A stretch of 64,000 nt of DNA from Serratia ficaria. GTDB lineage: Bacteria; Pseudomonadota; Gammaproteobacteria; Enterobacterales; Enterobacteriaceae. This document shows, one piece after another, positions 28,453 to 36,686 of this stretch. The stretch's first letter is position 1; each line of letters opens with the position of its first letter. The notes under the pieces are model-generated. The model searched no databases. It saw only the letters and a list, made by a program, of their open reading frames with translations, and had not been told where the DNA came from. The position numbers and the translations under genes are program-made. The stretch is taken from assembly GCF_900187015.1 (NCBI RefSeq), contig NZ_LT906479.1:1612001-1676000 (forward strand), given 5' to 3'.

Positions 28453-29076
28453 ATGAATGGCAAGCAAAAAAATATTCTGCCGCTGCGGCGTAAACCCAGC
28501 CAAACGCGCAGCCGCGAAAAGGTCAAGCTGATCCTGGATTGCGCGACCGAGCTGATCGCCCGGCAGGGCAGCGACGCGATGCGCATGAGCGAAGTGGCGC
28601 AGAAGGCCGGCATTTCCATCGGCGCGCTGTACCAATACTTTCCGGATAAAACCGCCATCGTGCGGGTGCTGGCGCAGCGATACAATCAGGAGGCGCGCGA
28701 GTGCATTGAACAGGGCCTGGCTCAGGCGGATTCGCTGCCGCGCCTGGTCGACGCCTTTAATGGCCTGATCGACGAGTACTACGCGCTGTTTATGGCGGAG
28801 CCGGTCATGCGCGATATCTGGGCGGCGACCCAGACCAGCCAGGCGCTGCGTGAGGAGGAGGTGGCGGAAAGCCGGCTAAACGGCGCGCTGCTGGCGGCGG
28901 CGATAGCGCGCCTGCGGCCGCAGGCGGAGCGTACGGCCATAGAGCAATCGGCCTTTTTGCTGATGCATCTGGGGGAAGCGACGATGCGGCTGGCGGTGAG
29001 CACCGGGCCGCAAGAGGGGCGGGCGTTGGTGGACGGCTACAAGCGGATGGCGGCCAAGGTGCTGACCGACGCCTGA
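28453..29076 (+). CDS. TetR/AcrR-family regulator
   Basis: 207 residues: N-terminal HTH (MSEVAQKAGISIGALYQYF) and a helical ligand domain. The ATG at 28453 is preferred because GGAG lies 8 nt upstream; ATGs at 28435 and 28447 are also possible. It is divergent from the NmrA-like reductase, and a palindrome lies between them. This suggests auto-regulation and repression of the reductase in response to an unknown small molecule. Confidence 0.82.
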   Translation: MNGKQKNILPLRRKPSQTRSREKVKLILDCATELIARQGSDAMRMSEVAQKAGISIGALYQYFPDKTAIVRVLAQRYNQEARECIEQGLAQADSLPRLVDAFNGLIDEYYALFMAEPVMRDIWAATQTSQALREEEVAESRLNGALLAAAIARLRPQAERTAIEQSAFLLMHLGEATMRLAVSTGPQEGRALVDGYKRMAAKVLTDA

Positions 29077-29133
29077 ACCCTCTCCCTCCCGGGCGGGAAG
29101 GAGAGGCGGCGGTGAAACGGCGAGCCTTCCGGC

Positions 29134-30561
29134 TTACTTGATGCCCATCGCGTCGCGCATGGTGAAGAACAGATCGGTCTGATCGGTCAGGCCGACCACG
29201 TTGGCGGCATGCGGGCCGTAGGCCGCCACCCGCAGCTGGGTGCCGGTGTGGCCCTGCGAGCCTTCTTCCGCATTGCCGTAGCTGATGGTCATCGGCGCGC
29301 CGTCTTTGGTGGTCAGCGTTTGGGTCAGGCCCGGCGCCTTGGCGTCGACGGCGATTATCTGGCTGGAGTGGGCGTGATCGGCGGTAACGATCACCAGGGT
29401 GTTGCCGTCGGCGCGGGCGAAGGCCAGCGCTTTTTGCACCGCTTCGTCCAGATCGACGGTTTCGCCGAACTGGCCGCACGGATTGGCCTCATGGTCCTGC
29501 TTGTCGATCGAGGCGCCTTCCACCTGCAGGAAGAAACCGTTCGGGTTGGTTTTCAGCAGGTCGATGGCTTTTTCGGTCATCGCCGCCAGCGTTGGCACGG
29601 CGGCGGTGCGCGCCGGGTTGTTCTCGCAGGCGACCGCCGGCTTGTCGATATTGCCGTGGTAAGAGGCTTTCGGCCCCTGCCAGCGCACCGGCATGTTGCC
29701 ATCGGCAAACAGCCCCAGCAGCGGTTTTTGCTGGTTGGCCAGCGTCACCGCCCGCAGGCCGTCGGCATCGCCGACCCACTGGTAACCCTGAGCGACGGCC
29801 TGCTCCTTCAGTGATTTTCCCTGCCATTCGCCGCTTTTCGCTTGCTGATTGAAGGATTTTGCGCCGCCGCCCAGGCTGACGTCGGCACGGGTTTTCAGCA
29901 GCTGTTCGGTAATCGAGCCGCGGCCGCCGTTTTCCAGCGCATTGGCGGCGCACTTCTCGCTGGTTTCTTCCGGACCATAGCATTTGCGCGAGGTGACGTG
30001 CGACACCTGCGCCGCCGGCGTAGCATCCTGCAGTTCGGCGGTGGAGACGTTGCCGGTAGCCTTGCCGGCCGCTTTGGCGATCTCCAGCAACGTCGGCCGA
30101 TCTTTGCCGTTTACATCCACCCCGAGCGCGCCGTTATAGGTTTTTACCCCGGTGGACCAGGCGGTGGCGGAGGCGGCGGAGTCGGTAACGTAATTCGGCT
30201 TGTGGCTTTTCTTGTCCAGCGAATAGTGGGTGTATTGGCCGGTCAACGGCAGCGCGTCGATACCTTTGAAATAGCCGCCGGCGCCTTCGGCGTAGTTGCG
30301 CGCCGAAGTGATTTCGGAATCGCCCATGCCGTCGCCGATCAGTAAAATGACGTTCTTCACCGTTTTATCCGACAGCGAGGCCCTCAGCGCGGCGGTTTGG
30401 TCGCCGCTCAGGCGACGGGCGCCGCCCGGTTCGGCGATATTGCCGCGCGCCGCGCGGTCGCTAAGCCCGGCGCCAGGGGCAGGGGCGTCATCGGCGATGG
30501 CGGAAGAGCACAGCAGGGCGGATAACACGGCGCCGGCGAGCAGGGAAACAGCAGGTTGCAT
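29134..30561 (-). CDS. phoA: alkaline phosphatase PhoA
   Basis: 475 residues with a signal peptide. The catalytic Ser lies in [14 protein letters not shown]. Metal ligands are seen in [23 protein letters not shown] and [12 protein letters not shown] recognise close similarity to E. coli PhoA over the whole length, including the disulfide cysteines. It hydrolyses phosphomonoesters in the periplasm. The start at 30561 ([10 protein letters not shown]) has AAGGAG upstream. A Pho box lies about 70 bp before it, so it is expected to be induced on phosphate starvation. Confidence 0.95.
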   Translation of the reverse strand: MQPAVSLLAGAVLSALLCSSAIADDAPAPGAGLSDRAARGNIAEPGGARRLSGDQTAALRASLSDKTVKNVILLIGDGMGDSEITSARNYAEGAGGYFKGIDALPLTGQYTHYSLDKKSHKPNYVTDSAASATAWSTGVKTYNGALGVDVNGKDRPTLLEIAKAAGKATGNVSTAELQDATPAAQVSHVTSRKCYGPEETSEKCAANALENGGRGSITEQLLKTRADVSLGGGAKSFNQQAKSGEWQGKSLKEQAVAQGYQWVGDADGLRAVTLANQQKPLLGLFADGNMPVRWQGPKASYHGNIDKPAVACENNPARTAAVPTLAAMTEKAIDLLKTNPNGFFLQVEGASIDKQDHEANPCGQFGETVDLDEAVQKALAFARADGNTLVIVTADHAHSSQIIAVDAKAPGLTQTLTTKDGAPMTISYGNAEEGSQGHTGTQLRVAAYGPHAANVVGLTDQTDLFFTMRDAMGIK

Positions 30562-30628
30562 GAGGGAAACTCCTTGTCGTAATACAAATAACATCAAATT
30601 GTTACGCCAGGAGAGTAGTGCAGGGTGA

Positions 30629-30645
30629 TGACAGTTTTATGACGG
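30629..30645 (-). promoter_or_regulatory. PhoB binding site (Pho box) of phoA
   Basis: Read on the minus strand, CCGTCATAAAACTGTCA differs at one position from the consensus CTGTCATAAAACTGTCA. A plausible -10 (TACTCT) follows about 10 nt later, as in E. coli phoA, where the box replaces the -35 element. Confidence 0.9.
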
Positions 30646-30682
30646 CGAAAGGGGGGCGGCCCGGCGGCTGCCCCGCTTATCG

Positions 30683-31390
30683 TCAGACGTCTCGCGCCGG
30701 AATGTTCAGGCCGCGCTGCACGGCCGGCCGCGCCAGGCCGCGTTCCAGCCATCGGCCAACGCGCGGGAAGCCGTCGAATTCCACCAGTTCGCGCGCCTCG
30801 TAGAAACCGATCAGGTTGCGTACCCAGCCCAGCAGCGAGATATCGGCGATGCCGTATTCCTCACCCATAATCCAGTCGCGCCCTTCGAGGCGGCTTTCCA
30901 GCACGCCCAGCAGGCGTTTGGATTCATTCTTGTAGCGCTCCAGCGGCCGTTTGTCCTCATATTCGCGCCCGGCGAATTTGTGGAAGAAGCCGAGCTGGCC
31001 AAACATCGGGCCGACCGCCGCCATCTGGAAGAACACCCATTGAATGGTTTCATAGCGCCGGGCGGGATCCTGCGGCAGGAATTTGCCGCTCTTCTCCGCC
31101 AGATACAGCAGGATGGCGCCGGATTCGAACAGCGCCAGCGGCTTGCCGCCCGGGCCATCGGGATCGAGGATCGCCGGGATCTTGCCGTTCGGGTTCAGCG
31201 ACAGGAACTCCGGCGTCCAGGTTTCGTTTTTGCCGATATCGATCAGGTGCGGTTCATAGGGCAGGCCGATCTCTTCCAGCATGATGGACACTTTGACGCC
31301 GTTCGGCGTCGGCAGTGAGTACAGCTGCAGCCGCTCCGGGTGCTGGGCCGGCCAGAGCCTGGTGATCGGGAATTGAGATTGATCGAGCAT
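30683..31390 (-). CDS. glutathione transferase, YghU/YfcG-like
   Basis: 235 residues: N-terminal thioredoxin-like domain (LYSLPTPNGVKVSIMLEEIG, cis-Pro in NGKIPAILD, GSH-binding FESGAILLYLAEK) and an all-helical C-terminal domain. It resembles the Nu-class or disulfide-bond-oxidoreductase GSTs YghU/YfcG, which use the N-terminal Thr/Asn instead of Tyr/Ser. The start at 31390 (MLDQSQFPI) has GAGGAG upstream. Single gene after phoA with no sign of joint control. Confidence 0.82.
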   Translation of the reverse strand: MLDQSQFPITRLWPAQHPERLQLYSLPTPNGVKVSIMLEEIGLPYEPHLIDIGKNETWTPEFLSLNPNGKIPAILDPDGPGGKPLALFESGAILLYLAEKSGKFLPQDPARRYETIQWVFFQMAAVGPMFGQLGFFHKFAGREYEDKRPLERYKNESKRLLGVLESRLEGRDWIMGEEYGIADISLLGWVRNLIGFYEARELVEFDGFPRVGRWLERGLARPAVQRGLNIPARDV

Positions 31391-31464
31391 GGAAACTCCT
31401 CGGGTTTGCGGGTTCGCCAAAGCGTACCCCTTGAGTATTGCAGCAAAACTAGCGTATTGCGGTG

Positions 31465-32148
31465 TTACAGCGTGAGGTCAAAATGTGCTGCCAGCGCTTT
31501 TTTACCGCCGGCGGTGAGGCTGAGCTCGCGGCTGTCCAACCGGCGCAGGAGCCAGCCCCGTTTGATAAAGGCCGCCAGCAACGCCGCCCCCAATGCGCCG
31601 CCGAGGTGGGCCTTGCGCTCGCTCCAGTCCAGGCAGCCACAGGCGAAACGCCGGCGAGAAGGGGCCGGCGAACAATCGACGCCCAGCTGCGCCAACGCGG
31701 CGGCGCCGGCGGCGCTGAGCCGATAGTCTTCATCGCCCGTCAGCCAGCCCCGGGCATGCAGACGGTCATGCAGTTTCACCGCCACTTCGCCGGCCATATG
31801 GTCATAACAGGTGCGGGCAAACTGCAGCGAGCTCGGCGTGCTGCTTTTTACCACCGGGCGTTCGACGCCGGCCAACGCCATCAGCCCCTCGAGCGCGGTG
31901 GCTACCGGTTGCCCGGCCAGGCGGAAATAGCGATAGCGCCCCTGCCTGACGCAGGCGATCAGCCGCTGTTCCAGCAGGCGCGCCAGATGGCCGCTGGCGG
32001 TAGAGGCGGCGACGTCGGCCGCCGCGCTGAGCTCGGTGGCGGTATAGGCGCGGCCGTCCATCAGCAGGCACAGCATGCGCGCCCGGGTGCGGTCGGCGAT
32101 AGCGGCGCTCAGCGCCGCCAAACGATGTTCAATATCCATGTTATCCAT
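31465..32148 (-). CDS. ArsR-family HTH regulator
   Basis: 227 residues: an N-terminal ArsR-type winged helix (TATELSAAADVAASTASGHLARL) and a C-terminal domain with a second helical unit seen in some YcjW/YdfF-like ArsR proteins. No obvious metal-binding Cys pair of the classical ArsR type is seen. The start is uncertain: ATG at 32148 lies inside a 28-bp inverted repeat, and ATG at 32139 lies just after it. Divergent from the small ABM-domain gene, its probable target. Confidence 0.75.
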   Translation of the reverse strand: MDNMDIEHRLAALSAAIADRTRARMLCLLMDGRAYTATELSAAADVAASTASGHLARLLEQRLIACVRQGRYRYFRLAGQPVATALEGLMALAGVERPVVKSSTPSSLQFARTCYDHMAGEVAVKLHDRLHARGWLTGDEDYRLSAAGAAALAQLGVDCSPAPSRRRFACGCLDWSERKAHLGGALGAALLAAFIKRGWLLRRLDSRELSLTAGGKKALAAHFDLTL

Positions 32149-32172
32149 ACTTCGAAGTTAGGCGAAGTATGG
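32145..32172. promoter_or_regulatory. inverted-repeat operator between the ArsR and ABM genes
   Basis: Perfect 10-bp arms CCATACTTCG (32145-32154) and CGAAGTATGG (32163-32172) with an 8-bp spacer. It covers the putative ATG of the ArsR gene at 32148 and is the only strong palindrome in the divergent gap. Confidence 0.75.
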
Positions 32173-32221
32173 CGGTGCGTCCAGCGCTAGCATGGCCGAT
32201 ATTTCCTGACCGGAGGTCATC

Positions 32222-32572
32222 ATGATTGCCGTTATTTTTGAACTGCAGGCCGCCGACGGCCAGCGCGACACTTACCTGCAGCTGGCGGCGGAGCTTAAAC
32301 CGCTGTTGGCGGAGATCGACGGGTTTATATCGATTGAACGTTTCCAAAGCTTGGCCGATCCGCAGCGCCTGCTGTCGTTGTCGTTCTGGCGCGATGAAGC
32401 GGCGGTGCAGCAATGGCGCAACCTGGAGCGGCACCGCGCCGCGCAGGCGCAAGGCCGCCGCGAAGTGCTGGCGCAGTACCGGCTGCGGGTGGCCGAGGTG
32501 AGGCGAGATTATGGCCTGGAACGGCGGCAGGAGGCGCCGCTGGACAGCCGGAATTATCACGCCGGCGATTGA
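32222..32572 (+). CDS. antibiotic-biosynthesis-monooxygenase (ABM) fold protein
   Basis: 116 residues with a dimeric ferredoxin-like ABM domain (IAVIFELQAADGQRDTYLQL, GFISIERFQSL, LSLSFWRDEAAVQQW). Such proteins include quinol monooxygenases (YgiN) and haem degraders, but many have no known reaction. AGGTCATC precedes the ATG. It is divergent from an ArsR regulator with a shared operator, so it is likely inducible. Confidence 0.78.
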   Translation: MIAVIFELQAADGQRDTYLQLAAELKPLLAEIDGFISIERFQSLADPQRLLSLSFWRDEAAVQQWRNLERHRAAQAQGRREVLAQYRLRVAEVRRDYGLERRQEAPLDSRNYHAGD

Positions 32573-32590
32573 CAGCCGCGCAGCGCTTCC

Positions 32591-32818
32591 TTATTCGATG
32601 GCGTCGAACGCGCGGTGAAAAGCGACTTCCGCCTGCGGCAGAGCGCCGCGGAAGGTGATTGCGCGGAAATATGCCTGCGGCACGCCCGGCAGCGTTAACG
32701 ACGTTTGCGCATCAAAGCCGAAGCGCCCGTAGTAGTGCGGATTGCCCAATACTACGCAGCCTGCCGCGCCCATTTCCCGCAGTTCCGCCAGAAATATCCG
32801 GACATCGCTCCATTCCAT
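32591..32818 (-). pseudogene. truncated GNAT acetyltransferase (C-terminal fragment)
   Basis: 75 residues matching only the C-terminal half of YhbS-like GNAT acetyltransferases (LREMGAAGCVVLGNPHYYGR, then FRAITF and the tail). The N-terminal part with the first strands and most of the acetyl-CoA site is missing. The remaining frame begins where sequence changes to the AT-rich islet with the putative effector/immunity genes. The break is best explained by insertion of that islet or deletion next to it. Expression is unlikely. Confidence 0.75.
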
Positions 32819-32889
32819 ATCCTGGACCAGCGTTCGCTGAAAACTTGTTTATGCTAAGAAATCTACAGCGCTATTTAAAATCCCACTTC

Positions 32890-33105
32890 TTAGTCTGGGG
32901 CGTCATCGTATATTTTTTTGACTGCAATTTTGAAGATGAAATATCCAAGAATAAGTCCCAGGGAAGCAATAAGAGCCCATAGATATTTCAATTCAGTGTC
33001 TGAGTAGACTATGAACCAGGCTATGGCTAACAGCGATAATGCCACGATACCGCATCCCACCCCTTGAATTAGTCGGGATAGAACAGACAGCATAAAGTTC
33101 TTCAT
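32890..33105 (-). CDS. small two-helix membrane protein, putative immunity protein
   Basis: 71 residues with two hydrophobic helices (about 12-33 and 40-62) and a charged C-terminus (KKIYDDAPD). No family is recognised. It overlaps the upstream 204-residue gene by 4 nt (ATGA), so the two are translationally coupled, and both are much more AT-rich than the surrounding genes. A small membrane protein directly after a putative membrane-active effector is the layout of Serratia type VI pairs such as Ssp6/Sip6. Sequence identity to Sip6 has not been tested. Confidence 0.55.
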   Translation of the reverse strand: MKNFMLSVLSRLIQGVGCGIVALSLLAIAWFIVYSDTELKYLWALIASLGLILGYFIFKIAVKKIYDDAPD

Positions 33106-33716
33106 GCGTTAACCTTTGTAAAAAAATACTGGCAAATTTGGTTGAATTTCTTTCGATCTCGTTCCCAAACCGCAACGGCATCCTCAAACGGCCTGACCTT
33201 GTTTTCTAAAAGGAAATATAGCAGATCAAGATTTCCCATGCGTCTGAGTTGATCATACATCCGGGCGTTTCTTACCTTTAAATCGCGTGATGTATAGACA
33301 GATCGGGAAATACTCGCGCCCGCGGTGAGAATCGAGCCCACGGCGACACCCGAAATTAGCCTTGGGATGATTTGTTTTGAGAACACATAACCGACGTTGG
33401 CAGTAGCCAGCTGATTAAAGGCGAATTTGCCGATGAGTTTGCCTGATGTTCTTATGGTCATGTCCTTAACATCTTCAAAATTGACCTTACTGGCGAAATT
33501 TTCGATGAAGATATGAGCCACTTTTTCGATGCTCGCTTTATTGGCCAGGCCTGACTTGATAAGTCTGATAAATCGCTCTTTATCTTGCGAGTTTAACCAT
33601 CTGTTTTCAGTATCAATATAGTCGTAGCCCAGATAGTAGAAATCGACCGGTACACTGATAAAACCTTGTGCAAACCCGCGCACTAAATTGCTGTCAATGT
33701 TTACGGCATCCGCCAT
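33102..33716 (-). CDS. putative antibacterial effector, start region frameshifted
   Basis: 204 residues, no enzymatic motif recognised. The N-terminal half is charged and helical. The middle (about 105-145, including LISGVAVGSILTAGASIS) is hydrophobic, as in pore-forming effectors. The annotated ATG at 33716 has no ribosome binding site. A well-placed AAGGA precedes another ATG at 33747 that is out of frame by one base. Removing one A from the run of six after that ATG would give the N-terminus MKNAKQIAND joined in frame. The gene may therefore be frameshifted or slippage-controlled. Function is inferred from context only. Confidence 0.5.
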   Translation of the reverse strand: MADAVNIDSNLVRGFAQGFISVPVDFYYLGYDYIDTENRWLNSQDKERFIRLIKSGLANKASIEKVAHIFIENFASKVNFEDVKDMTIRTSGKLIGKFAFNQLATANVGYVFSKQIIPRLISGVAVGSILTAGASISRSVYTSRDLKVRNARMYDQLRRMGNLDLLYFLLENKVRPFEDAVAVWERDRKKFNQICQYFFTKVNA

Positions 33717-33928
33717 GTCGTTGGCTATCTGCTTTGCGTTTTTTCATAGAAATCCTTTTCAATATGAAGCGCGAATCTAGCAGACTTTTTGTACGCAAGC
33801 CAATGCCCACCGGTAAACGGTGTGAACTCGCCGCTCAAAATATCGCCGAAACTTCCCGCGATCTCTTATCCCCGTTGTGGCATAATGCGCGCCAAATCAC
33901 ATTCCCTATGATATGAAGAGCGAGCGCT
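33717..33928. other. intergenic region: promoter of ybiT and start of the AT-rich islet
   Basis: It holds the AAGGA and ATG (33747) described for the putative effector on the minus strand. Toward ybiT it has TTGTGGCATAATGCG, a plausible -10 region near 33889. No further gene. Confidence 0.5.
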
Positions 33929-35521
33929 GTGTTAAGCACTAACAACATCACCATGCAGTTTGGCAGTAAGCCGCTGTTTGAAAATATCTCCGTCAAATTC
34001 GGCGGCGGTAACCGTTATGGCCTGATCGGGGCCAACGGCTGCGGCAAGTCCACCTTTATGAAAATCCTCGGCGGCGATCTGGCGCCGAGCGGCGGCAACG
34101 TGTTCCTCGACCCGAACGAACGCCTGGGTAAACTGCGTCAGGATCAGTTCGCCTTCGAACAATACAGCGTGCTCGACACCGTGATCATGGGCCACACCGA
34201 ACTGTGGGCGGTGAAAGAAGAGCGCGACCGCATTTACGCCATGGCGGAAATGAGCGAAGAAGACGGCTATAAGGTCGCCGATCTGGAAGTGGCCTACGGC
34301 GAGATGGACGGTTACACCGCCGAAGCGCGCGCCGGCGAACTGCTGCTCGGCGTCGGCATCCCGGTTGAGCAACACTATGGCCCGATGAGCGAAATCGCAC
34401 CGGGCTTCAAGCTGCGGGTGTTGCTGGCGCAGGCGCTGTTCTCCGATCCGGAAATCCTGCTGCTCGACGAACCGACCAACAACCTGGACATCGATACCAT
34501 TCGCTGGCTGGAGCAGGTGCTGAACGAGCGCAACAGCACCATGATCATCATTTCGCACGACCGTCACTTCCTGAACATGGTGTGTACCCACATGGCGGAT
34601 CTGGACTACGGCGAACTGCGCGTGTACCCGGGCAACTACGACGAATACATGACCGCCGCCACCCAGGCGCGCGAGCGTCTGATGGCCGACAACGCCAAGA
34701 AGAAAGCGCAAATCAACGAACTGCAGTCGTTCGTCAGCCGCTTCAGCGCCAACGCCTCCAAATCCAAGCAGGCCACCTCGCGCGCCCGCCAGATCGACAA
34801 GATCCAGCTGGAAGAAGTGAAGGCGTCGAGCCGTCAGAACCCGTTCATCCGCTTCGAGCAGGACAAGAAACTGTTCCGCAATGCGCTGGAAGTGGAAGCG
34901 CTGTCCAAGGGCTTCGACAACGGTCCGCTGTTCAGCAAGTTCAACCTGATGGTGGAAGTGGGCGAAAAAGTGGCGGTGCTGGGCCCGAACGGTATCGGTA
35001 AATCCACCCTGCTGAAAACGCTGGTGGGCGACGCGCAGCCGGACAGCGGCAGCGTGAAATGGTCGGAAAACGCCAGAATCGGTTACTACGCGCAGGATCA
35101 CGAATACGAGTTCGATGAAACCCTGACGGTATTCGACTGGATGAGCCAGTGGAAACAGGAAAAAGACGACGAGCAGGCGGTGCGCAGCGTGCTGGGCCGC
35201 TTGCTGTTCAGCCAGGACGACATCAAGAAGCGCGTGAAGGTGCTGTCCGGGGGGGAGAAGGGCCGCATGCTGTTTGGCAAGCTGATGATGCAGCGTCCTA
35301 ATATTTTGGTTATGGATGAACCAACCAACCACCTGGATATGGAATCGATCGAATCGCTGAACATGGCGTTGGAAATGTACGAAGGCACGCTGATCTTCGT
35401 TTCCCACGACCGTGAGTTCGTCAGCTCGCTGGCGACGCGCGTGCTGGAAATGACGCCGAACAAAGTGATCGACTTTACCGGCAATTACGAAGACTACCTG
35501 CGCAGCCAGGGCATCGTGTAA
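33929..35521 (+). CDS. ybiT: ABC-F ATPase YbiT
   Basis: 530 residues with two ABC ATPase domains and no membrane segments. Walker A motifs: GANGCGKST and GPNGIGKST. Walker [12 protein letters not shown] and [11 protein letters not shown]. The charged linker between domains (about 240-320) is typical of ribosome-associated ABC-F factors. It matches E. coli YbiT (530 aa) by sequence. It probably acts on stalled or initiating ribosomes. The start is GTG at 33929. In E. coli this gene also lies in the moeB-moeA-iaaA-gsi region. Confidence 0.93.
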   Translation: MLSTNNITMQFGSKPLFENISVKFGGGNRYGLIGANGCGKSTFMKILGGDLAPSGGNVFLDPNERLGKLRQDQFAFEQYSVLDTVIMGHTELWAVKEERDRIYAMAEMSEEDGYKVADLEVAYGEMDGYTAEARAGELLLGVGIPVEQHYGPMSEIAPGFKLRVLLAQALFSDPEILLLDEPTNNLDIDTIRWLEQVLNERNSTMIIISHDRHFLNMVCTHMADLDYGELRVYPGNYDEYMTAATQARERLMADNAKKKAQINELQSFVSRFSANASKSKQATSRARQIDKIQLEEVKASSRQNPFIRFEQDKKLFRNALEVEALSKGFDNGPLFSKFNLMVEVGEKVAVLGPNGIGKSTLLKTLVGDAQPDSGSVKWSENARIGYYAQDHEYEFDETLTVFDWMSQWKQEKDDEQAVRSVLGRLLFSQDDIKKRVKVLSGGEKGRMLFGKLMMQRPNILVMDEPTNHLDMESIESLNMALEMYEGTLIFVSHDREFVSSLATRVLEMTPNKVIDFTGNYEDYLRSQGIV

Positions 35522-35540
35522 GCAACGCGATAAAATAAGC

Positions 35541-35568
35541 AGGGCGGGAATTTTCCCGCCCTTTTTTT
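35541..35568 (+). terminator. Rho-independent terminator of ybiT
   Basis: AGGGCGGG, loop AATTTT, CCCGCCCT, then a T-run to 35568, 20 nt after the ybiT stop and immediately left of the 112-bp repeat. Confidence 0.93.
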
Positions 35569-35572
35569 ATCC

Positions 35573-35684
35573 GTCAATCCCCGCCGCACACTTCGCACTG
35601 CGGGTTTTTCGGCAGCTTCATCTCGCGGAATTGCAGGGTCATGGCGTCGAACATCAGCAACTTGCCGGTGAGCGTTTGGCCGTA
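35573..35684. repeat. left copy of the 112-bp direct repeat (moeB 3'-end remnant)
   Basis: Identical base for base, by eye, to 44391-44502, in the same orientation. It corresponds to the last 36 codons and stop of moeB (stop TCA at 35574-35576 read on the plus strand). It has no start and is not expressed as a gene here. With the right copy it brackets the 8.8-kb island. Confidence 0.95.
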
Positions 35685-35705
35685 CATTTTTTATCGTAAG
35701 CCAAA

Positions 35706-35727
35706 AGCATTGGGTCGACCCCAATAG
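35706..35727 (-). terminator. weak terminator-like hairpin after the island operon
   Basis: On the minus strand, ATTGGG, loop GTCGA, CCCAAT, followed by GCTTTT, about 75 nt after the last island gene. Short stem and short U-tract, so only possible. Confidence 0.35.
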
Positions 35728-35798
35728 CATCATGTTTACGACCCCTCCGCGTTTCCCGATAAGTTGCCCAGATGTTGCCTGATCACTCAAGTTCTCGG

Positions 35799-36686
35799 TT
35801 AATCCAGGTCGTCTGAGACCAATACGCAATCGCCATAGCAATTAGACTTATCGAAATACTGTAACCCAAGATAAGTGCTGAAGCTTAATTCATCCCCACT
35901 TGCTGCTTCAGGCTGCGGTGCAATGCTGCAGGCCAGCGATAACGCGAGCAAGGTTTCATTCCAGTATGGGCGTATCATACCATGTCGTGAAATATGCGAT
36001 GCCGAACGAACACGTGACAAGCGTTGAGGCCGCAGAAGGCATGAATTGTACACTTCAACACTATCTGAATCATCTACCAGCAAGATTCGATATATCTGTG
36101 TCTGTGACAGTCGCTTGATGATTGCTGATGCAAAATCGCTGTAGCCAATGAGAATAAACGAGTCTTCTTTTTCGACTTGCTCAGGCAGTTCCCGGATAAC
36201 TCGAACATCGGCCAGCAAAGGGAGATGTTCTATCATGTGATTGGCATAAGGGTTATCCTGTACCACCGCATAAACGTTTCCGCCCTGGCAATTAATAATG
36301 CTGTCATCAACGCAATAGGCCATCAAGGCGGCGTCATCTTTCTGGTATTTCAACACCTCGGTTCTGTTAACCTTGTTATATTTGCCAAGCTCACGCGCTG
36401 TCGAGGCCGGTAGGATCAGTGGAATTGATTGCCGGATGTATAACGGTAATGCCGCCAACGCGGCAAAACTGGAAAAATGTCCGACAACCACTTTAGCGCC
36501 CCATTCAATTAACTCAATAGCGGCGCGCTTTCCCCCTGCCGGTGATTTTTCATCGTTGACGATTTTCAACGTGTTTTTTTTGAATTCCGGGAAATGCTTG
36601 AGGCTATAATTGATAGCCTCAATAAAGGTTCGCGTATGGCTGTTGGCATCTTTCCCTAACGCAATCGCCAGTCCGAGCTTTTTCAT
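35799..36686 (-). CDS. type 1 solute-binding-protein-like protein without signal peptide
   Basis: 295 residues resembling LivJ-type periplasmic ligand-binding proteins (LGLAIALGKDANSHTRTFIE; KVVVGHFSSFAALAALPLYI; IPLILPASTARELG), but starting at the fold with no export signal, so probably cytoplasmic. No permease or ATPase gene accompanies it. It is the last gene of the island operon, overlapping the ATP-grasp gene by 4 nt. The C-terminal third (after about 200) diverges from the family and may be altered. It could bind the toxic product or a precursor (self-protection), or have been recruited for another role. Function unknown. Confidence 0.65.
   Translation of the reverse strand: MKKLGLAIALGKDANSHTRTFIEAINYSLKHFPEFKKNTLKIVNDEKSPAGGKRAAIELIEWGAKVVVGHFSSFAALAALPLYIRQSIPLILPASTARELGKYNKVNRTEVLKYQKDDAALMAYCVDDSIINCQGGNVYAVVQDNPYANHMIEHLPLLADVRVIRELPEQVEKEDSFILIGYSDFASAIIKRLSQTQIYRILLVDDSDSVEVYNSCLLRPQRLSRVRSASHISRHGMIRPYWNETLLALSLACSIAPQPEAASGDELSFSTYLGLQYFDKSNCYGDCVLVSDDLD

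Noticed and set aside
33929..35521. ABC-F gene as an antibiotic-resistance determinant of the island
   Set aside because: The sequence is the core chromosomal ybiT, lies outside the 112-bp repeat, and has its own terminator.
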